Below, in pieces: positions 5,128 through 6,079 of a DNA stretch of 6,079 nucleotides (the first letter of the stretch is position 1; each line of letters begins with the position of its first letter). A program made the translations under genes and the position numbers. The DNA is from Chloroflexota bacterium. Its GTDB lineage: Archaea; Iainarchaeota; Iainarchaeia; Iainarchaeales; GCA-2688035. The stretch lies in the NCBI GenBank assembly GCA_030634785.1, contig DAOWAC010000062.1, positions 1 through 6,079 on the forward strand, given 5' to 3'. Below the pieces are notes generated by a model. The model had not been told where the DNA came from. It saw nothing but the letters and a program-made list of their open reading frames with translations, and did no database searches.

Positions 5128-5601
5128 ATGGCTGAATGCACTGACAAAAAATGCCCTGTTCACGGAGAAATAAGCGTAAGGGGAAATGTTTTCACTGGCG
5201 CCGTAATTAGCGCAAAACCAAATAAAACAGTAATAGTGGAAAGGCCTATGGTGAAATTTGTGCCAAAATATGAAAGATATACCAAATCAAAAAGCAGAAT
5301 TACTGCACACAACCCAGAATGCATTAATGCAAAAGAAGACGATGTTGTAAAAATTGGCGAAACAAGAAAGTTAAGCAAAACAAAAAGCTTTGTTGTAATT
5401 GAGATTATTGGAAAGAAAAAAGTTGTAAAAGTTGAAGAAGACACTTTTAGAGAACACAAAAGAGTAAAGAAAGAAGAAGCAAGTGAAAAAGAAGCCGTGA
5501 AAGAAAAGAAAGAAGAAAAAGAAGAAGTAAAAGAAGAGAAAGCTAAAGAAGAAAAGAAAGAAGAAAAAGCTGAAGAAGAGAAAGAAGAAAAAAGCAAGTA
5601 A
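5128..5601 (+). CDS. rps17: Small subunit ribosomal protein S17 (uS17) with Lys/Glu C-terminal tail
   Basis: S17 is a primary 16S rRNA binder with an OB fold in the 30S body. The 157-residue product has the archaeal N-terminus CTDKKCPVHGEISVRGNVF (residues 4-22; the CxDxxCPxHG motif is shared with haloarchaeal S17), VERPMVKFVPKYERY (37-51), the RITAHNPECI segment (57-66), DDVVKIGETRKLSKTKSFVV (71-90) and IEIIGKK. The core ends near residue 110, which matches usual archaeal length. About 47 residues of Lys/Glu/Ala follow. I chose ATG 5128 over the in-frame TTG 5113, because GGAGGA at 5115-5120 is a clear SD 7 nt before 5128 and would otherwise be coding. It starts one base after the rnp1 stop. 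Four Cys/His residues (C4, C9, H12, C65) could in principle bind metal, but that is speculation. Confidence 0.97.
   Translation: MAECTDKKCPVHGEISVRGNVFTGAVISAKPNKTVIVERPMVKFVPKYERYTKSKSRITAHNPECINAKEDDVVKIGETRKLSKTKSFVVIEIIGKKKVVKVEEDTFREHKRVKKEEASEKEAVKEKKEEKEEVKEEKAKEEKKEEKAEEEKEEKSK
5458..5598 (+). repeat. Low-complexity Glu/Lys tail of S17
   Basis: 47 residues after the S17 core, Glu-rich with Lys, Ala and Val. Two in-frame copies of an 18-base string encoding EKKEEK lie at 5503-5520 and 5551-5568. The same string occurs in the L3 and S3 tails. Confidence 0.8.
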
Positions 5602-5610
5602 TTGAATTTT

Positions 5611-5615
5611 GGTGA
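5611..5615 (+). promoter_or_regulatory. SD of L14 (GGTGA)
   Basis: GGTGA lies 5 nt before ATG 5621, in the 19-nt spacer after S17. It argues against the in-frame TTG 5609, which would overlap it. Confidence 0.8.
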
Positions 5616-5620
5616 AGATT

Positions 5621-6019
5621 ATGAAGGCAATAAGCAGCAATGTTTCAAAAAGTCTGACGCAAAAAAGCAGATGTACCTGTGCTGACAACAGCGGAGCAAA
5701 AATTGTTGAAATAATCAGTGTATTTGGCTTTAAGGGAAACAAAAGAATGAACCCAAGAGGCGGAATTGCAAGCATGGTTAACGTTGTTGTAAAAAAAGGA
5801 AAGCCAGAGATTAGATCAAAAGTTGAAAGAGCAGTTATTGTAAGAGTTAAAAAAGAATACAGAAGAACTAACGGAATGAGAGTTAAATTTGAAGATAATG
5901 CGGTTGTTCTTGTAGACGAAAAAGGCGTTCCAAAAGCAAGCGAAATAAAAGGAGTTATAGCAAAAGAGGTTGGTGAAAGATTTCCAAAGATTGCAGGAAT
6001 CTCATCAGCAGTTATTTAG
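5621..6019 (+). CDS. rpl14: Large subunit ribosomal protein L14 (uL14)
   Basis: L14 is a compact 50S protein at the subunit interface, contacting 16S helix 14 and, during assembly and quality control, the site used by anti-association factors. The 132-residue product matches archaeal length. Landmarks are RCTCADNSGAKIVEII (residues 17-32), MNPRGGIASMVNVVVKKGKPE (43-63), the L14 signature region AVIVRVKKEYRRTNGMRVKF followed by EDNAVVLVDEKG (71-102), and the archaeal end GVIAKEVGERFPKIAGISSAVI (111-132). ATG 5621 is preceferred to TTG 5609: GGTGA at 5611-5615 sits 5 nt before 5621, and archaeal alignments begin about here. The gap of 19 nt after S17 is the largest in the window. The TAG stop overlaps the L24 SD. 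No tail is present. Confidence 0.98.
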   Translation: MKAISSNVSKSLTQKSRCTCADNSGAKIVEIISVFGFKGNKRMNPRGGIASMVNVVVKKGKPEIRSKVERAVIVRVKKEYRRTNGMRVKFEDNAVVLVDEKGVPKASEIKGVIAKEVGERFPKIAGISSAVI

Positions 6020-6023
6020 GTGA
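6018..6023 (+). promoter_or_regulatory. SD of L24 overlapping the L14 stop (AGGTGA)
   Basis: AGGTGA overlaps the last two bases of the L14 TAG stop and lies 6 nt before ATG 6030. Confidence 0.8.
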
Positions 6024-6029
6024 ATTAAA

Positions 6030-6079
6030 ATGAAGATTGAATCAAGCAAGCCAAAAAAGCAAAGGAAATTTCATTACGA
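6030..6079 (+). CDS. rpl24: Large subunit ribosomal protein L24 (uL24), N-terminal fragment; 3' end outside window
   Basis: Only 16 codons plus two bases are present before the window ends. The predicted start MKIESSKPKKQRKFHY matches the archaeal L24 N-terminus, which is typically MKI-x-S-x-x-P-x-KQRK-x-x-Y. L24 is an early 23S assembly protein that ends up near the tunnel exit with L23 and L29. The ATG follows AGGTGA (6018-6023) by 6 nt, and L24 is the expected gene after L14 in the archaeal order. The fragment is short, so identification leans on both the KQRK motif and synteny. Confidence 0.9.
   Translation, partial: MKIESSKPKKQRKFHY

Larger units (their letters stand above)
1..6079 (+). 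other. Archaeal S10/spc-type ribosomal protein operon segment (L3 to L24)
   Basis: Thirteen genes lie head to tail on one strand, with gaps of 1-19 nt or overlaps of 11, 1 and 11 nt. Many stop codons lie within or next to the following SD. No promoter-like BRE/TATA spacing region, hairpin-plus-T terminator or opposing gene is visible between them, so a single transcript covering the whole window is the simplest reading. The insertion of sui1 and rnp1 between L29 and S17 marks the order as archaeal. The promoter must lie upstream of L3, outside the window. Confidence 0.93.

Noticed and set aside
5609..5620. Upstream TTG start for L14
   Set aside because: It overlaps the GGTGA SD that serves ATG 5621.
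5160..5775. Reverse-strand Phe/Ser-rich frames opposite S17 and its tail
   Set aside because: Same antisense artefact of a Lys/Glu-rich gene; apparent hydrophobicity is compositional and not evidence of membrane proteins.
1..6079. A novel defence, mobile or RNA-based system hidden in the window
   Set aside because: Every stretch over 19 nt is explained by a conserved ribosomal operon gene. No inverted repeats, direct-repeat arrays, tRNA-like folds or integrase-type genes are visible.

Overview
The window is an internal slice of the archaeal S10/spc-type ribosomal protein super-operon. All genes are on the + strand in the order L3 (3' end only) - L4 - L23 - L2 - S19 - L22 - S3 - L29 - aIF1 (SUI1) - Rnp1 (RNase P Rpp29/POP4) - S17 - L14 - L24 (5' end only). 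The block L29-sui1-rnp1-S17 is diagnostic of Archaea, because bacteria have no SUI1 or rnp1 between rpmC and rpsQ. The DNA is strongly AT-rich. Arginine is written almost only as AGA/AGG and glycine mostly as GGA. TAA, TGA and TAG are all used as stops. This suits a small-genome, AT-rich archaeon. I favour a DPANN lineage such as Woesearchaeota, Pacearchaeota or another Nanoarchaeota relative, but that is inference from composition and the lysine-rich protein tails, not something the window proves.

Layout: bases 1-1472 hold L3 (partial), L4 and L23; 1489-3087 hold L2, S19 and L22; 3098-4538 hold S3 and L29, both with very long charged tails; 4538-5126 hold the two genes that are not ribosomal proteins (initiation factor aIF1 and an RNase P subunit); 5128-6079 hold S17, L14 and the start of L24. 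Intergenic gaps are 19 nt or less and three junctions overlap (11, 1 and 11 nt), so no stretch is long enough for an internal promoter region or an RNA gene. No terminator, tRNA, CRISPR, mobile element or riboswitch was seen. Most starts have a Shine-Dalgarno (SD) sequence complementary to the archaeal 16S 3' end (GGAGGTGATC sense form), often overlapping the upstream stop codon. Four start codons (L23, L29, S17, L14) are better placed internal to the longest open frame, on SD spacing and family alignment.

Together the genes build the ribosome: the peptidyl-transferase neighbourhood (L2, L3, L4), tunnel and exit (L4, L22, L23, L29), the subunit interface (L14), the 30S head and mRNA entry (S3, S19) and the 30S body (S17). 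aIF1 polices start selection and Rnp1 helps mature tRNA 5' ends.

The gene order is textbook, and I found no new system. The unusual points are the lysine/glutamate or polylysine C-terminal tails on L3, S3, L29 and S17 (longer than the core in L29), a short DNA string shared in frame between three of these tails, an atypical L22 hairpin, and SD spacing that is uniform for the ribosomal protein genes but off for aIF1 and rnp1.
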